Shown piece by piece: positions 62,168-64,000 of a stretch of 64,000 nucleotides of DNA. A program made the position numbers and the translations under genes. Origin of the DNA: Scylla paramamosain (taxonomy: Eukaryota; Arthropoda; Malacostraca; Decapoda; Portunidae); the NCBI RefSeq assembly GCF_035594125.1, contig NC_087156.1, forward strand, positions 20,224,497 through 20,288,496, given 5' to 3'. A model generated the notes under the pieces. It saw only the letters and a list, made by a program, of their open reading frames with translations, did no database searches and was not told the DNA's origin. Numbering within the stretch: position 1 is the first letter of the stretch; every line of letters begins with the position of its first letter.

Positions 62168-62525
62168 CTCAGTCCATCACCTCCCCTTCCCTCCCTTCAC
62201 CCTCACCTCATGTTCTCCCTTGCTGGCCCCGTCACATGCCTGGCCGCCCTTCCCTCCCTCCTTCCTTCCTTCTTTCCTTGTGCTTCTTTGTCTTTTATAC
62301 TTCTCTTTCCTTCCTTTCCTTGCATAGTGTTTTTTTTTCTTCGTGTCTCACAGTTGTCTGCCTTTCACTTCAGGTATGGAGGAAAGGATGGATGGACGGA
62401 CGGAGGAAGGGACGTGGCAGGTTGGCAATGTTGGTGCTTACAAAAGAAGTTATGTAATGATATTCAAGTATGTACCGTGTATTTGTTAAATGTCGTTCTC
62501 AGGGTTCATAGATATTGTACAGTTT

Positions 62526-62592
<67 letters not shown>
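62526..62592. repeat. (CA)n microsatellite
   Basis: A 67-bp run followed by (GACA). Confidence 0.97.
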
Positions 62593-62594
<2 letters not shown>

Positions 62595-62596
<2 letters not shown>

Positions 62597-63690
62597 GACA
62601 GACAAGTAGATAAACATAATTCTGTCTTAGGTTTTAATCAGAATGAAAGGATACTAAGGAGCTTATTAGAAAACTACGATTTTTTTAATGTGTGTGTGTG
62701 TGTGTGCAGCAAGCAGGAGGAGGCACGTGGAGGAAACCAAAAGAGGGGAAGAAAATAAAAGGGGGAAAAAAAAATGTTTGCTTTGATTCTTAGTTTAGTC
62801 GATACGTTTGATGGAGGAAAACAGAGGCAGGGAAAAAACGAAAAAAAAAATAATATCCTGTCATCTTGCACCCACGACCCAGGTTTGGTTTTTCCTTTTT
62901 CCCTTGCGCTTTGAAAGGTCTTTAAGGGTGGTGAGGGAAAAAAGAATAAAAAAAAGCAAACCATCACGCTATATTTTTCTATTCTTTTTTCCCCTTTGTT
63001 TTTTTTTTTCTTCGTGTGCTGATGGATTGGCAACGACTTCCCTTACTCTTTGCTCCTTTCTTCCCATTTTCCTTCCCCTATCTCTTTATAACAGAGTGAA
63101 TTTGGGGTTTGTCTTTTACCTTCTACAAGTATTCACGTTACGCTTCTCTTCTTCATCTCTTTTCTTCCTCTTACTTTTTTTTCTTCGTTTTCCTTCCCAT
63201 CATATTTTTTATCATCTTTCTTCTTCCCTTATATATTTCCAACAGACAGGATTTTGGGGGTCGTCTTTATCTTACTTCTATAATTATTCACTTTAAGCTT
63301 CTCTTTTCATCTTTTTTTCTTCCTCTTATTTTCCTTTCTTTATTTTCCTTCGCCAATCTCTCTTTATAGCAGACAGGATTTGAGCTTCTTTTTTTCACCT
63401 TGTATGTATAATTATTCACTTTACACTTCTTTCTCTTCATCTCTTCTTGTCTCCCTCTCATTTTTCAGTAATCTTAAATACATCTTCTACACTCGTACCT
63501 TTAAACACACCCACCCATCTCTACACAACCTAGCGTCACTTAAATTTTCCTCATATTTTTCCTTCCCCTCGCCAAACACACATCCTCCTTATTATATTCA
63601 CGGACATATTGCTCTACACACACACTCCCTCACTCCCTCCATCCTTCCCTTCCTCCCTCCCTCCACCCTACGTGTCTGTCCCTCCATTTT
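62595..63690. other. Gene-free stretch
   Basis: A-rich then T/C-rich sequence. Between 63080 and 63440, phrases TTTATA(A/G)CAGA(C/G), ATTTNGGG or ATTTGAGC, TTCACNTT and CTTCTCTTCATCT recur at roughly 150-190 bp spacing, a further decayed tandem array. No gene recognised. Confidence 0.5.
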
Positions 63691-63796
63691 CTCCCAGGGT
63701 AACCAAAGCAGAGGAGGGGGAGGGTAAGGGAGGTAATCTCGCATCATTTAGGGTTAACGAGGCAGTTCATCAGCCATACACAGGAGGATCTGGTCC

Positions 63797-63806
63797 GTCA
63801 CGTGAC
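63797..63806. promoter_or_regulatory. GTCACGTGAC palindrome (E-box / CLEAR-type)
   Basis: This perfect 10-bp palindrome matches the motif bound by MiT/TFE and USF-type bHLH-ZIP factors. It lies in a unique GC-richer island (63700-63890) without a recognised exon. Confidence 0.35.
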
Positions 63807-64000
63807 ACTGAAGGCGGGACGGACCTGTTATTGATCCTGGGGCAGGTGGGGAGGGGGGCGGGGATCTGCTGGAAGGGATGGGGGTGGTAGACATAGGGAA
63901 GAAAGAGAGTAAGATAGGTAAGGGAGAAGACTGCAGGGTGAAGATGGGATGGGATCAGATAGGATGGGTAAGAAAGAAGGGATGGGTGTTGGGAAGACGT

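Overview
This 64 kb window is nuclear DNA of a eukaryote, most likely a decapod crustacean and perhaps a brachyuran crab. I infer this from the extreme density of long (CT/GA)n, (CA/GT)n, (AT)n, (AAT)n and (GGA)n microsatellites, from TTAGG/CCTAA-like degenerate motifs typical of arthropods, and from a jockey-like LINE fragment of a type I recognise from crab sequences. There are no prokaryotic operons, rRNAs or CRISPR arrays, and I recognised no tRNA genes.

Coding content is low. (1) At 34703-35103 (minus) there is one convincing host exon. It looks like the first coding exon of a TMTC-type O-mannosyltransferase, with a first membrane helix, the FVYDD motif and a perfect GTAAGT donor. (2) At 48497-53528 (minus) lies a complete, apparently young Ty3/gypsy-type LTR retrotransposon: two 210-bp LTRs identical by eye, a 5-bp target duplication (GAAGC), a tRNA-Ser-like primer site, a polypurine tract and one unbroken Gag-Pol frame. 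(3) At 57226-58105 (plus) is a 5'-truncated, frameshifted LINE fragment with an A-rich tail.

Everything else is non-coding. From 1 to 34 kb the window alternates microsatellites, purine- or pyrimidine-rich low-complexity blocks, minisatellites and short unique islands. From 34 to 36 kb is the TMTC exon with a CpG-rich upstream area. From 36 to 48 kb are microsatellites plus AT-rich decayed tandem arrays. From 47.6 to 53.5 kb such an array carries a ~335-bp foldback (MITE-like) element and the gypsy element. From 53.5 to 64 kb are microsatellites, the LINE fragment and islands with regulatory-looking motifs.

The most unusual pattern is that many of the low-complexity blocks are not random. 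They are strongly decayed tandem arrays whose unit is repeatedly about 120-160 bp, close to nucleosome length, even though the unit sequences differ from locus to locus. The window also holds several pairs of diverged dispersed repeats, long (CT)n/(GA)n inverted pairs able to form hairpins, and a pair of perfect TGACGTCA palindromes 34 bp apart. All periods and similarities were read by eye; no alignment or database search was run.
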